Shown here in pieces: positions 26,897 through 37,235 of a stretch of DNA of 64,000 bases; position 1 is the stretch's first letter, and every line of letters begins with the position of its first letter. The notes under the pieces are model-generated. The model saw nothing but the letters and a program-made list of their open reading frames with translations. It was not told the origin of the DNA and ran no database searches. Made by a program: the position numbers and the translations under genes. The DNA is from Paracoccaceae bacterium. GTDB taxonomy: Bacteria; Pseudomonadota; Alphaproteobacteria; Rhodobacterales; Rhodobacteraceae. Location: contig REBU01000061.1 of the NCBI GenBank assembly GCA_007692585.1, positions 1-64,000 of the forward strand. The letters are read 5' to 3'.

Positions 26897-27706
26897 ATGA
26901 AAATCGCAAGTTTCAACATCAACGGCATCAAGGCGCGCGGCCCGGCACTGCTGCGTTGGCTGGACGCGGCGCAGCCCGATCTGGCGGTCCTGCAAGAGAT
27001 CAAATCCACCGATGAAACCTTCCCCCGCGCGCTGATTGAGGACAAGGGCTACCATCTTGAAACCCATGGCCAGAAGGGCTTCAACGGGGTGGCGATTGTC
27101 TCCAAACTCCCGCTCGAGGATGTCACACGCGGTCTGCCCGGTGATGACGAAGATCCGCAAGCGCGCTGGATCGAGGCCACGGTCAGCACGTCCAAGGGCG
27201 CGCTGCGCGTCGTGGGCTTATATCTGCCCAATGGCAACCCTGTTGAGCTGGACAGCTCGGGCGCGCCGGTTGCGGGTGGGAAATATGCCTATAAACTCAG
27301 TTGGATGGTGCGGATGGAAGCGCGATTGCGCGAGTTATTGGCGCTAGAGATGCCGCTGGCAGTGATGGGCGATTACAACATCATCCCGCAGGCCGAAGAC
27401 GCCGCGCGCCCCGACGCGTGGCGCGACGACGCGCTGTTTCGTCTGCCGTCCCGAAAGGCGTTTCGCCGGATCGTCAATCTCGGCCTGACCGACGCGTTCC
27501 GTGCCCGCACCTTCGGGCCGGGACAGTATAGCTTCTGGGACTATCAGGCCGGTGCTTTCGAGCGCAATGACGGCATCCGCATCGACCACATCTTGCTCAA
27601 TGGCTATGCGGCAGACTTGCTGCGCGACTGCTGTATCGACACCGAAGTGCGCGCGGGCGAAAAACCATCGGACCATGTGCCGATCTGGGCTGAACTGGCG
27701 CTCTGA
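26897..27706 (+). CDS. xth: exodeoxyribonuclease III
   Basis: A 269-residue member of the endonuclease/exonuclease/phosphatase family, with AP-endonuclease and 3'-exonuclease roles in base-excision repair. Active-site segments are FNINGIKARGPAL, the metal-binding glutamate in LQEIKSTDE, GDYNIIP, RIDHILLN and the catalytic SDHVPIWAEL at the C-terminus. Length and motif order are normal. Divergent from the urease operon, with 250 bases between. Confidence 0.94.
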   Translation: MKIASFNINGIKARGPALLRWLDAAQPDLAVLQEIKSTDETFPRALIEDKGYHLETHGQKGFNGVAIVSKLPLEDVTRGLPGDDEDPQARWIEATVSTSKGALRVVGLYLPNGNPVELDSSGAPVAGGKYAYKLSWMVRMEARLRELLALEMPLAVMGDYNIIPQAEDAARPDAWRDDALFRLPSRKAFRRIVNLGLTDAFRARTFGPGQYSFWDYQAGAFERNDGIRIDHILLNGYAADLLRDCCIDTEVRAGEKPSDHVPIWAELAL

Positions 27707-27802
27707 TCGCTGTTCCCCCATGCAGGACCATGCCATTAACGCTGCATCAACACCTTTGCGCCATACTGTGGTCGGGCATGTGAAGGATGTGGGGGTTACG
27801 GA

Positions 27803-28150
27803 ATGTTTCGTGCAAACAGGGCGCATGTTCGTCTGAGCGTCGGGGTCTTGCGCGACGGCCGCCGGGAAACGGCCTATGTGGAAGATATCGGCAAGGGCGG
27901 CCTCAAGCTCAGCGGGCTGATCGCCCCGAAACCCGGCGAAACACTGCGCGTCCATATCAAGGGCAATATGCTCGATGCCGAAATCCGATGGGTTGAGGCG
28001 GGCATGTGTGGCCTGCGCTTTTGCGCGGCGCCTGAAACAGCGGAAGTCCGCCGGTTTCTGGCCGTTTTGCCGCGTTTGACGGGCAAAAAGGACCGCTTTG
28101 CGCCGACGATGCGTGAAATGGGGGCACCGGCGACCCGACCCGGCGTCTGA
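27803..28150 (+). CDS. PilZ-domain protein
   Basis: A 115-residue single-domain PilZ-like protein. The N-terminal RAHVR fits the RxxxR part of the c-di-GMP site, but the second motif DxSxxG reads DIGKGG, with the serine replaced. c-di-GMP binding is therefore uncertain. The rest (LKLSGLIAPKPGETLRVHI, AEIRWVEAGMCGLRF) matches the beta-barrel of the family. It stands alone between xth and the carboxypeptidase gene. Confidence 0.75.
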   Translation: MFRANRAHVRLSVGVLRDGRRETAYVEDIGKGGLKLSGLIAPKPGETLRVHIKGNMLDAEIRWVEAGMCGLRFCAAPETAEVRRFLAVLPRLTGKKDRFAPTMREMGAPATRPGV

Positions 28151-28458
28151 ACGCGCCGCTCTGGGCTTGAACGCGGCGAGAGCGGGCGCCCCTAGGTGCC
28201 ATGCGCAGCCCCGCGCCGATGCGATTGCCCGCGCGCAGATCAAGAAATCGCGAGCAAAGCCGCGCGACCTACGTCGCATGCGTCATGTCCGTGATGCGTT
28301 TCGACTGGCCCGCGCTGCTGACAGGGGGTGTTCGCGGCGCGCCACCACACCGATTTCTGCTCTGACATTAATGAAATATCAGTGTTAATTGCCCAAAGAG
28401 GAACGTTAAGGTCTCCGGGGCCGTGATTTGCCTGGAATCGAACGACAAGGTCAGAGAG
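28151..28458. other. non-coding stretch upstream of the PBP4-type gene
   Basis: About 308 bases with no convincing gene. An AT-rich segment around 28355-28395 probably contains the promoter of the downstream carboxypeptidase. Confidence 0.45.
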
Positions 28459-29940
28459 ATGCAAGAAACAGAGCTTGGACGACGCAGGGTTCTTAACCTG
28501 ATCCTCTGGGGGTCCACCCTATGCGCCATGCCGGCTTGCGCCAACGCGCCAGAACGCTCACGGCGTCCGGAGCTGCGCCGCGCGCCGCCGGCCACAGGGA
28601 TCGTGTCGCGTGCTGGGCTTGGCGGGGACATCGCCTATGCTGTGATCGACGTGCAGTCGGGCAATCTGCTGGAAGGGCAGGGGGCAAACACGCCGCTGCC
28701 CCCGGCCAGCGTCGCCAAGGCGATCACCGCGCTCTATGCGCTTGAGACGCTGGGTCCGGCCTTTCAGTTTCGCACCCGACTGATCGCGACGGGCCCGATC
28801 AGCGACGGGGTGCTGCGCGGCGATCTGGTACTGGCAGGTGGTGGCGATCCGACGCTCGAGACTGATCACCTCGCTGCCATGGCTGCCGATCTCGCCCGCG
28901 CCGGTGTGCGCCAGATCACGGGGCGCTTTCTGGTCTGGGGCGGCGCGCTGCCCTTCGTGTCTGAGATCGCCAGTGATCAATCCCCGCAGGCGGGCTATAA
29001 CCCTTCCGTCTCCGGGCTGAACCTGAATTTCAACCGGGTGCATTTTGAATGGCGACGTGCAGGCGCAGACTTTGCCGTGTCGATGGATGCGCGCTCCAAC
29101 AGCCACCGGCCCGCCGTCAGCATGGCGCGGATGCAGATCGTCAATCGCGCAAGCCCGCTTTACACCTATCAGCGCAGTGCGACGCGCGATGAATGGACCG
29201 TGGCGCGCAGCGCATTGGGCAACACAGGCTCGCGCTGGCTGCCTGTGCGCCATCCCGAGCTCTATGCAGGCGAGGTCTTTCGCAGCCTCGCGGCCGGTCG
29301 CGCCGTGACGTTGCCTGCACCCGAACTCATTCGCGCGTTGCCTGCGGGGACGGAACTCGTGACCCATCGCGCCCAACCCTTGCAGGACATCCTGCGCGAT
29401 CTGTTGCGCTTTTCGACCAATATCAGCGCCGAGGCCGTGGGCATGACTGCGACCGCTGCGCGCTCTGGGGCACCCGCCAGCCTTGCGGCGTCGGGCGCGG
29501 CAATGTCCGACTGGGCACGGACGCGCTATGGCATGTCGAGCGCCCGGCTTCTCGACCATTCCGGGCTGGGTGCGGGCTCGCGCGTGTCGATGGGCGATCT
29601 GGCCAATATGTTCCGCCGCGCTGGTCAGGATGGTGCCTTGCGCCCGCTCCTGCGCCAGCACCAGTTCCGCGACGCGCGCAACAACCCAGTTGCGAGCCCC
29701 GGTGTTGATGTGCAGGCCAAGACCGGCACGTTGTTCTTTGTCTCGGCGCTGGGCGGCTATGTCGTGGCACCGGGGGGGCGCGAGCTGGCCTTCGCCATTG
29801 CCTCGGCGGATCTGACCCGCCGCGCGCAGGTCGCCGGGGGCAATGCGGACCGCCCGCAAGGGACTGTCGAATGGTCGCGCCGCGCGCGTCAGATGCAGCA
29901 GGACTTGCTCACCCGCTGGGCACAGGCACATTCACGTTGA
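28459..29940 (+). CDS. dacB: D-alanyl-D-alanine carboxypeptidase/endopeptidase (PBP4, DacB type)
   Basis: A 493-residue S13-family peptidase that trims or cleaves peptidoglycan cross-links in the periplasm. Catalytic motifs are SVAK (Ser84, Lys87), STN in FSTNISAEAVG and KTG in AKTGTLFF. The long insertion between the first two motifs is typical of class C PBPs. The N-terminus is a hydrophobic export segment preceded by an RRR run and ending near MPAC, so the protein may be a lipoprotein or Tat-exported. The ATG at 28459 is chosen over the frame start at 28423 because it places the export signal at the N-terminus. Confidence 0.9.
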   Translation: MQETELGRRRVLNLILWGSTLCAMPACANAPERSRRPELRRAPPATGIVSRAGLGGDIAYAVIDVQSGNLLEGQGANTPLPPASVAKAITALYALETLGPAFQFRTRLIATGPISDGVLRGDLVLAGGGDPTLETDHLAAMAADLARAGVRQITGRFLVWGGALPFVSEIASDQSPQAGYNPSVSGLNLNFNRVHFEWRRAGADFAVSMDARSNSHRPAVSMARMQIVNRASPLYTYQRSATRDEWTVARSALGNTGSRWLPVRHPELYAGEVFRSLAAGRAVTLPAPELIRALPAGTELVTHRAQPLQDILRDLLRFSTNISAEAVGMTATAARSGAPASLAASGAAMSDWARTRYGMSSARLLDHSGLGAGSRVSMGDLANMFRRAGQDGALRPLLRQHQFRDARNNPVASPGVDVQAKTGTLFFVSALGGYVVAPGGRELAFAIASADLTRRAQVAGGNADRPQGTVEWSRRARQMQQDLLTRWAQAHSR

Positions 29941-30043
29941 CATGCGCAATCCTGTCGCGACGGGATTGCTTCGCAGGTCTCGCCAGGCAAGGCCCTTTGG
30001 CACCGGCAACTGCGCGATTGGCTACTGGCTTCCCAGTTGGTCG

Positions 30044-30075
30044 CTCAAGGACTCAGGCACTCAAGGACTCAGGCG
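30044..30075. repeat. two-copy tandem repeat
   Basis: The 16-base unit CTCAAGGACTCAGGCA is repeated directly once (second copy ends GGCG). It lies in the ~220-base gap between the carboxypeptidase and the E2 gene, where no other feature is seen. Confidence 0.6.
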
Positions 30076-30158
30076 CGGCGCTCCAGACCCGTCAACGCCG
30101 CTGTCGTGTCAGGCACCACAAAGTCACTGTCGCGACGTCGGTCGACCAGAGCCAAAGG

Positions 30159-31037
30159 TCACATGATCAGCTGTCGGGGTGAGGCAAGCAGCGTGCCGTA
30201 GCGCGATAGAAAACGCGCGGCATCTGCGCCGTTGAGAACGCGGTGATCGTAGGACAGATCGAGCGGCACCATGGGCACAGGGCGCGGGGTGTCCCCCTCC
30301 CAGACCGTCACAGTTTCGCTTCGCGTGATCCCGAGGATCGCGAGTTCCGGTGGGTTGACGATGGGGGTAAAGGCCGTCCCGCCTATGCCGCCGAGATTGC
30401 TGATCGTCATTGACGCGCCGCCCATCTCGTCAGGTACCACCTTGCGGTTTTGAGCACGGCCTGCAAGATCAGTGATCTCGCGCGAGATGTCCCAAAGCCC
30501 TTTGCAATCGGCATTGCGGATCACTGGCACCATAAGCCCATGAGGGGTATCCACGGCGATGCCGATATGCACATAGTCTTTCAGCACCAATGTCGTGCCG
30601 TCCGCAGACAGCGAGGCATTGAAGCGCGGGAACTCACGCAGGCAATGTGCCAGCGCCATCACATGAAACGCCAGTGCGGTGAGCTTTATCCCTCGTGCGC
30701 GTGCATCTTCACGCCAGGATTTGCGCAACATTTCGATGGCCGAGATCTCTGCGCGGTCGTGATGGGTGACCTGCGGGATCAGCGCGTTGGCGGCACCCAG
30801 ATTGCGCGCCGCCACTTGCGCAAAGCGGCTCATCGGTTCGGCTGTGACGGCTCCATATGCGGCGTGATCGACGTCCCAATAGCTGGTGTCGCCCGCAGGC
30901 GCGTTGACCGAGGCTGATGCGCCCAGATCTTCCGGCCCCATGGTCCTGCGTCCCAGCTCGCGGGCGCGCGCGTCCAGATCGACGCCTTTTTCCAGCGCCA
31001 TACGGCGCGTGGTCGGGCTTGCGATGACGTCTGACAT
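30159..31037 (-). CDS. 2-oxoacid dehydrogenase E2 catalytic subunit without lipoyl domain
   Basis: A 292-residue dihydrolipoamide acyltransferase. It starts with a peripheral-subunit-binding-like segment (SPTTRRMALEKGVDLDARA, residues ~7-26), then the complete catalytic domain, ending with the active-site motif YDHRVLNGADAARFL. His plus Asn at that site is also found in Azotobacter-type pyruvate dehydrogenase E2. No lipoyl domain is present, so it must be loaded in trans. It is the last gene of the eight-gene minus-strand operon, 13 bases after the aldehyde dehydrogenase gene. The start at 31037 (MSDVIASPTT) follows a GGGGGAGACAAAC site. Confidence 0.82.
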   Translation of the reverse strand: MSDVIASPTTRRMALEKGVDLDARARELGRRTMGPEDLGASASVNAPAGDTSYWDVDHAAYGAVTAEPMSRFAQVAARNLGAANALIPQVTHHDRAEISAIEMLRKSWREDARARGIKLTALAFHVMALAHCLREFPRFNASLSADGTTLVLKDYVHIGIAVDTPHGLMVPVIRNADCKGLWDISREITDLAGRAQNRKVVPDEMGGASMTISNLGGIGGTAFTPIVNPPELAILGITRSETVTVWEGDTPRPVPMVPLDLSYDHRVLNGADAARFLSRYGTLLASPRQLIM

Positions 31038-31050
31038 GTTTGTCTCCCCC

Positions 31051-32475
31051 TTACCAGCTGGCCGAGATATATTGTGTCTCCATGAATTCGAGCATTCCCT
31101 CATGGCCGCCTTCACGCCCAAGCCCGGATTGCTTGGTGCCGCCAAAAGGAGCTGCCGGGTCACTGACCAGACCACGGTTCAGCCCGACCATGCCGTAATC
31201 CAACCGCTCGCAGACCTGCAACCCGCGCTTGAAATCGCCAGAGAAGACATAGGCGACCAGACCGTATTCAGTGTCATTGGCGCGACGGATGACGTCATCT
31301 TGATCGGTGAAGGTCTGAAGCGCTGCCACCGGACCGAAGATTTCATCCTGCACACAGTCTGCGGTCGGGGGCACGTTGGATATGACTGTGGGCGGATAGA
31401 AAAATCCGCGCCCCTCTGGCACGACGCCGCCGCATTCGAGTTTCGCGCCCTTGGCCAGAGCATCGGCCACGAATTCCGCGACCTGGTCGCGCGTGGACGC
31501 GTTGACCAGCGGGCCGACATCGACGCGTGGATCCGTGCCGTCACCGACTTTCAAGGACGACATGGCCAGCGTCAGTCGCCGTGTGAATTCCGGTGCTATC
31601 GCCTCATGCACATAGATGCGGTTCGCGGCAGTGCAGGCTTCGCCCAGATTGCGCATCTTGGCCAGCATCGTGCCTTCGATGGCTGTGTCCATATCGGCAT
31701 CGTCAAAAACGATCACAGGCGCATTGCCGCCGAGTTCCATCGCGGGTTTCAGAACCTGATCGGCCGCGCCCTTCAACAGCGTGCGCCCGACACCGGTCGA
31801 GCCGGTGAAGCTGACAACGCGGACGCGCGGATCATGCAGCATGTGATCGACCAGCGCGCCGGTGCGTTTGCTTGGCAGCACATTGACCAACCCTGGCGGC
31901 ACGCCTGCGTCTTCCAGAAGCGGCATCAGCGCCAGCATGGTCAGCGGTGTTTCCGAGGCGGGCTTGATGATGACCCCGCAGCCCGCCGCCAGCGCGGGCG
32001 CGATTTTGCGCGTGCCCATCGCCGCCGGGTAATTCCAGGGCGTGATCAGGACCGCCAGTCCGGCGGGTTTGTGCTGCACGATAATGCGCGCGCCTGAGGC
32101 AGGTGCGTGCGTGATCATCCCATCAGCGCGCACGGCCTCTTCGGCAAACCAGCGGAAGAATTCGGCCGCATAACTCGCCTCACCAATCGCATCCGCGCGC
32201 GCCTTGCCGTTTTCCAGCGTGATCAGACGGGCAAACTCCTCCAGCCGTGCAGTCATCAATTCCCAGGCCTTGCGTAGCACTTCCGAGCGTTGGCGCGGTG
32301 TGCGCGCGGCCCATTCAGTCATCGCGGCTTCGGCAGCATCGAGGGCGACATCAGCATCCTCGATCCCGGCCGAAGCGACTGAGGCCAGCACCTCCTCTGT
32401 GGCCGGGTTGATCACGTCAAACCGCTCTGGCGTCTCGCGCCAGGTGCCATTGATATATAGGTCAGTATGTTTCAT
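31051..32475 (-). CDS. NAD(P)+-dependent aldehyde dehydrogenase (succinate-semialdehyde type)
   Basis: A 474-residue ALDH-superfamily enzyme oxidising an aldehyde to its acid. Visible are the cofactor region (PWNYPAAMGTRKIAPALAAGC), the catalytic glutamate in ELGGNAPVIVF and the catalytic cysteine in LGEACTAANR. The sequence is closest in style to succinate-semialdehyde/medium-chain semialdehyde dehydrogenases. In this operon it probably removes the aldehyde released by the E1 reaction. The exact substrate is not evident. Confidence 0.85.
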   Translation of the reverse strand: MKHTDLYINGTWRETPERFDVINPATEEVLASVASAGIEDADVALDAAEAAMTEWAARTPRQRSEVLRKAWELMTARLEEFARLITLENGKARADAIGEASYAAEFFRWFAEEAVRADGMITHAPASGARIIVQHKPAGLAVLITPWNYPAAMGTRKIAPALAAGCGVIIKPASETPLTMLALMPLLEDAGVPPGLVNVLPSKRTGALVDHMLHDPRVRVVSFTGSTGVGRTLLKGAADQVLKPAMELGGNAPVIVFDDADMDTAIEGTMLAKMRNLGEACTAANRIYVHEAIAPEFTRRLTLAMSSLKVGDGTDPRVDVGPLVNASTRDQVAEFVADALAKGAKLECGGVVPEGRGFFYPPTVISNVPPTADCVQDEIFGPVAALQTFTDQDDVIRRANDTEYGLVAYVFSGDFKRGLQVCERLDYGMVGLNRGLVSDPAAPFGGTKQSGLGREGGHEGMLEFMETQYISASW

Positions 32476-32490
32476 CGGAACCTCGAACAG

Positions 32491-33793
<1,303 letters not shown>

Positions 33794-33804
<11 letters not shown>

Positions 33805-34795
33805 GGATCAGCTCCCCGGCGCACAATCGACGCGCATTGGCCACCACTTGCTCGGGTGTCGGCACTGTCAGGTCTTCAAGCGCAGGCGAGAACGGCACTG
33901 GCACATCCATCGCCCCCATGCGCAACACAGGCGCATCCAGATGATAGAAAGCCTTTTCATTCAGGCGGCTCGCGATTTCCGCTGTCACCCCGTAGCTTTG
34001 ATGGCCCTCATCGATCACAATCGCCCGGCTGGTCTTCTTGACGCTCTCGATCAACGTGGCCTCATCAAGCGGCACGATGGTGCGAGGGTCGATCACTTCG
34101 GCGCTGATCCCCTCTGCGGCCAGTATTTTGGCGGCTTTTTCGGCCACCTGGACCATCGAGGACGTTCCGATCAGCGTGATGTCGCGACCCTCGCGCTTCA
34201 CATGCGCCTGGCCGAAGGGGATCAGATACTCCTCTTCCGGGACCGGCGCCTTGTCCTGATACATCAGCTTGTCTTCAAAGATCACCACCGGGTTGTTGTC
34301 GCGGATGGCGGTCTTCATCAGCCCCTTGGCTTCATAGGCCGAGGATGGCATCGCGACTTTCAGTCCCGGAATATGGGCGACCAGCGCCTGCAAGCTTTGG
34401 CTATGCTGCGCCGCCGAACGCCGGGTCGCGCCCAGATTCGTGCGCAAGACCAGCGGCACAGTCAGCTTGCCGCCCGACATATAATGCGTCTTGGCTGCCT
34501 GATTGCAGAGCTGATCCATGATCAGGAAGATGAAATCCCCGAACATCAGATCCACGATGGGTCGCGCCCCGGTCATCGCAGCGCCCACCGCCATGCCCAT
34601 GAAACCCGGCTCGGAAATCGGCGTGTCAATCACGCGCGCGGTGCCGAATTCCTCGACCAGCCCAGAGAGCACCTTGAAGGGCGTGCCCGCTTCGGCCACA
34701 TCCTCGCCCATCAGGAACACAGTCGGGTCGCGCCGCATCTCCTCGGCGATGGCCTCATTCACGGCCTGCGATAATGTAATCTCGCGCATTCTCAT
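33794..34795 (-). CDS. 2-oxoacid/acetoin dehydrogenase E1 component, beta subunit
   Basis: A 333-residue E1 beta subunit (transketolase pyrimidine-binding plus C-terminal domains). It has GEDVAEAGTPFKV near the N-terminus, DTPISEPGFMGMAVGAAMTG and the C-terminal VIDPRTIVPLDEATLIESVKKT. It partners E1 alpha to form the thiamine-diphosphate site. The short spacing to E1 alpha (6 bases) and the overlap with the lipoyl-carrier gene indicate one complex. Confidence 0.9.
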
Positions 34796-34801
34796 TTCTC
34801 C

Positions 34802-35779
34802 TCAGGCCGCGTAAACATGCTGGTCGACTTCGGACGCATCCGGGTAGGCCGCATCGAGCGCATAGGTCACGGCCTCGGACGCGTCGCGTTCGATTTCGGC
34901 ATGCATCATGTCCAGCTCGTCCTCCGTCACGATACCCTCGCTGACCAGATACGCACGAAAGCGGATGATCGGGTCGCGATTGTCCTTCCAGTCCTTTTCC
35001 TCGGCCTTGGAACGATAATATTCCCGGTTGATGTCGCCGACATGATGGCCGTGATAACGATAGGTCATCAACTCGATGAAGAACGGCCCCTCGCCCTGAC
35101 GGGCGCGTGCGACCAGCTTTTGCGCCAGAGCATTCACGGCCAGCACGTCCTGTCCATCCACCTGATGCGCTTCGATCCCGAAAGCCTCGGCCCGCGCGGT
35201 GATCGAGCCTGCGGCGATTTCCTCGGTCTTTGTGTATTCCGAATAGCCGTTGTTTTCGCAGGCATAGATGACCGGCAGCTTCCAGAGCGCGGCCATGTTC
35301 ATCACCTCATACATCAGCCCTTGCGCGGTCGCCCCATCACCAAAGAAACAAACGGTCACATCGTCGCTGCCCTGCAGCTTCGCGCGCAAGGCCGATCCTG
35401 TCGCAATGCCCATCGAGCCCCCGACAATCGCATTGGCCCCAAGATTGCCGTGGCTCTGATCGGCAATATGCATCGAGCCCCCCTTGCCGCGACAATAGCC
35501 CTCGACCTTGCCCAGAAGCTCGCAGAACATCGCCTTGAACTCCGCGCCCTTGGCCACGCAATGGCCATGCCCGCGATGGGTCGAGGTGATGCGATCCTCA
35601 TCGGTAAGCGCCTCGCAGATACCAACTGCGACCGCCTCCTCGCCGGAATACATATGGGTCAGGCCGGGCATCTTGGCGGACAGATACAGCTGATTGGCAT
35701 TATCCTCAAAGGTACGAATGCGCACCATCTGGCGATACATCCGCAGGTAATTTTCGGTGTTTGACTTGGCCTCGGCCAT
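34802..35779 (-). CDS. 2-oxoacid/acetoin dehydrogenase E1 component, alpha subunit
   Basis: A 325-residue thiamine-diphosphate-binding subunit. The ThDP/Mg motif runs from GDGATAQGLMYEVMNMAA to ENNGYSEYT. RGHGHCVAKGAEFKAMFCEL and GKGGSMHIAD are typical of acetoin/pyruvate dehydrogenase E1 alpha. E1 removes or transfers an acyl or hydroxyalkyl group to lipoate. Because the cluster also has a diol/ketol-type SDR and an aldehyde dehydrogenase, a ketol-cleaving (acetoin-like) reaction is a plausible alternative to 2-oxoacid decarboxylation. No E3 gene is in the cluster. Confidence 0.88.
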   Translation of the reverse strand: MAEAKSNTENYLRMYRQMVRIRTFEDNANQLYLSAKMPGLTHMYSGEEAVAVGICEALTDEDRITSTHRGHGHCVAKGAEFKAMFCELLGKVEGYCRGKGGSMHIADQSHGNLGANAIVGGSMGIATGSALRAKLQGSDDVTVCFFGDGATAQGLMYEVMNMAALWKLPVIYACENNGYSEYTKTEEIAAGSITARAEAFGIEAHQVDGQDVLAVNALAQKLVARARQGEGPFFIELMTYRYHGHHVGDINREYYRSKAEEKDWKDNRDPIIRFRAYLVSEGIVTEDELDMMHAEIERDASEAVTYALDAAYPDASEVDQHVYAA

Positions 35780-35842
35780 GCTGTCATCCTTTCAAGGCAA
35801 TCGCCCGTCATTTTCTTGCCCAAAATACTCCCGCCGGAAGCC

Positions 35843-35860
35843 ACGCCCCGGCAGGGGCGT
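35843..35860 (-). terminator. hairpin between the M24 gene and E1 alpha
   Basis: Stem ACGCCCC / GGGGCGT (7 bp) with a 4-base loop directly after the M24 stop codon on the minus strand. It lacks a T-run, so it may be an attenuator or mRNA-stability element rather than a full terminator. Confidence 0.4.
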
Positions 35861-37159
35861 TCAGTAGCGGTTTGCAATTGGCAGTTCTTCGGCAGGGAAC
35901 AGGCTGATCACCTCGCAGCCTTTCTCTGTGACCACCACTTCTTCCTCGATGCGAGCTGCAGAGTAGCCGTCGGTCGCCGGACAATAGGTTTCCAGCGCAA
36001 AGACCATGCCGGTCTTGATCTCCATCGGATGCTCGAGGCTGACCGCGCGGCTGATGATGGGGCGTTCATGCAATGCAAGGCCCAGACCATGCCCGAATTG
36101 CAGACCGAAGGCCTGATCCTCATTCGCAAAGCCAAGCTCTTGTGCGGTCGGCCAGACCTCGGCCACCTTGTCCGTTGTCACGCCCGGTTTGATCATGGCA
36201 ATCGACGCGTCGATCCATTCGCGGGCTTTGACATAGGCATCATTTTGCGACGGGGTCGCCCGGCCCACATTGAAGGTCCGGTAATAGCAGGTCCGGTAGC
36301 CTTGGTAACTTTGCAGGATGTCAAAGAAACACTGATCACCAGGGCGGATCAGCCGGTCGGTGAAATTATGCGGATGCGGGTTGCAGCGCTCGCCGGAAAT
36401 GGCGTTGATGGCTTCCACATCATCCGAACCCATCTCGTACAAGAGCTTGTTGGACAGCGCGACAATGTCATTCTCGCGCACGCCTGGCTTCAACTCCTCG
36501 TAGATCATGTGATAAACGCCATCGACCATCGCGGCAGCTTGCGTGAGAAGCTGGATTTCATCCCAGTTCTTGATCTCGCGGGCGGCCAGCATGATCTGCT
36601 GACCATCCACGACCTTGATCCCTTCTTCCAGAAGCGCGTGGAACATGGCGGTTTCGGCATAATCGACCCCCACAGGCATGTCGGCCATACCCGCATCCTT
36701 GATCAGCTGCGCGATCATTTTGGCGTATTTCTTCATCAGGCCAAATTCCGGCGGAATGGTGCCGCGCATTCCCACCACACCGGCCAGACAATGGTCGGGC
36801 TCCAGCCAGTCGGAGTAGCGCTGGTGATGCACGGCCGCAGAACCGAAATCCCAGACATAAGGGCTGTCATCGCCGGTCAGCAGGCAGAACCGACACATTT
36901 TGTCGCGTTCCCATTCGCCGATCTTGGTGGCGCTGACATAGCGGATGTTGTTGACATCAAACAGCAGAAGCGACCCGGCATTCGAGTTTTGCAAAGATTG
37001 GCGCGTGCGTGCCAGCCGGTAGCGGCGCAGGCGGTCATGGTCGATGCGGCGTTCGAAGTCGACCGAGGTGTGGCCCCAAGCGGGCAGGCGGTCGCGCCAT
37101 TCCCAATTTGGCTGCAGGTCTTGCGGGGTTAGAAGGTTGGGCTTCAAGGCGCGGTTCAT
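35861..37159 (-). CDS. M24-family metallopeptidase-like hydrolase with altered metal site
   Basis: A 432-residue creatinase N / pita-bread-fold protein related to Xaa-Pro peptidase, creatinase, ectoine hydrolase and DddP. The C-terminal domain keeps metal-ligand positions Asp280, His357 (FGHGLG), Glu390 (FALETY) and Glu405 (RIEEEVVVTE). The second aspartate of the D-x10-D pair is Cys291, in GYRTCYYRTF. A mononuclear or altered metal centre is therefore likely. It is encoded between the SDR and E1 alpha, so it probably processes the catabolic substrate, for instance an amide or ether bond. Substrate unknown. The start at 37159 follows a GGAGACC ribosome site. Confidence 0.8.
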   Translation of the reverse strand: MNRALKPNLLTPQDLQPNWEWRDRLPAWGHTSVDFERRIDHDRLRRYRLARTRQSLQNSNAGSLLLFDVNNIRYVSATKIGEWERDKMCRFCLLTGDDSPYVWDFGSAAVHHQRYSDWLEPDHCLAGVVGMRGTIPPEFGLMKKYAKMIAQLIKDAGMADMPVGVDYAETAMFHALLEEGIKVVDGQQIMLAAREIKNWDEIQLLTQAAAMVDGVYHMIYEELKPGVRENDIVALSNKLLYEMGSDDVEAINAISGERCNPHPHNFTDRLIRPGDQCFFDILQSYQGYRTCYYRTFNVGRATPSQNDAYVKAREWIDASIAMIKPGVTTDKVAEVWPTAQELGFANEDQAFGLQFGHGLGLALHERPIISRAVSLEHPMEIKTGMVFALETYCPATDGYSAARIEEEVVVTEKGCEVISLFPAEELPIANRY

Positions 37160-37235
37160 AATAGGTCTCCGTGGGATACGTGCGCGCACGCATCACCCAT
37201 TTGATTGTTGTGATTTTTGGGGCGTGTGGGGGCGG

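Noticed and set aside
35861-37159. Reading the M24 protein as the DMSP lyase DddP
   Set aside because: DddP shares the fold but has an extra aspartate pair and an intact second metal aspartate; here that residue is Cys and the flanking sequence differs. The operon also lacks DMSP-related genes.
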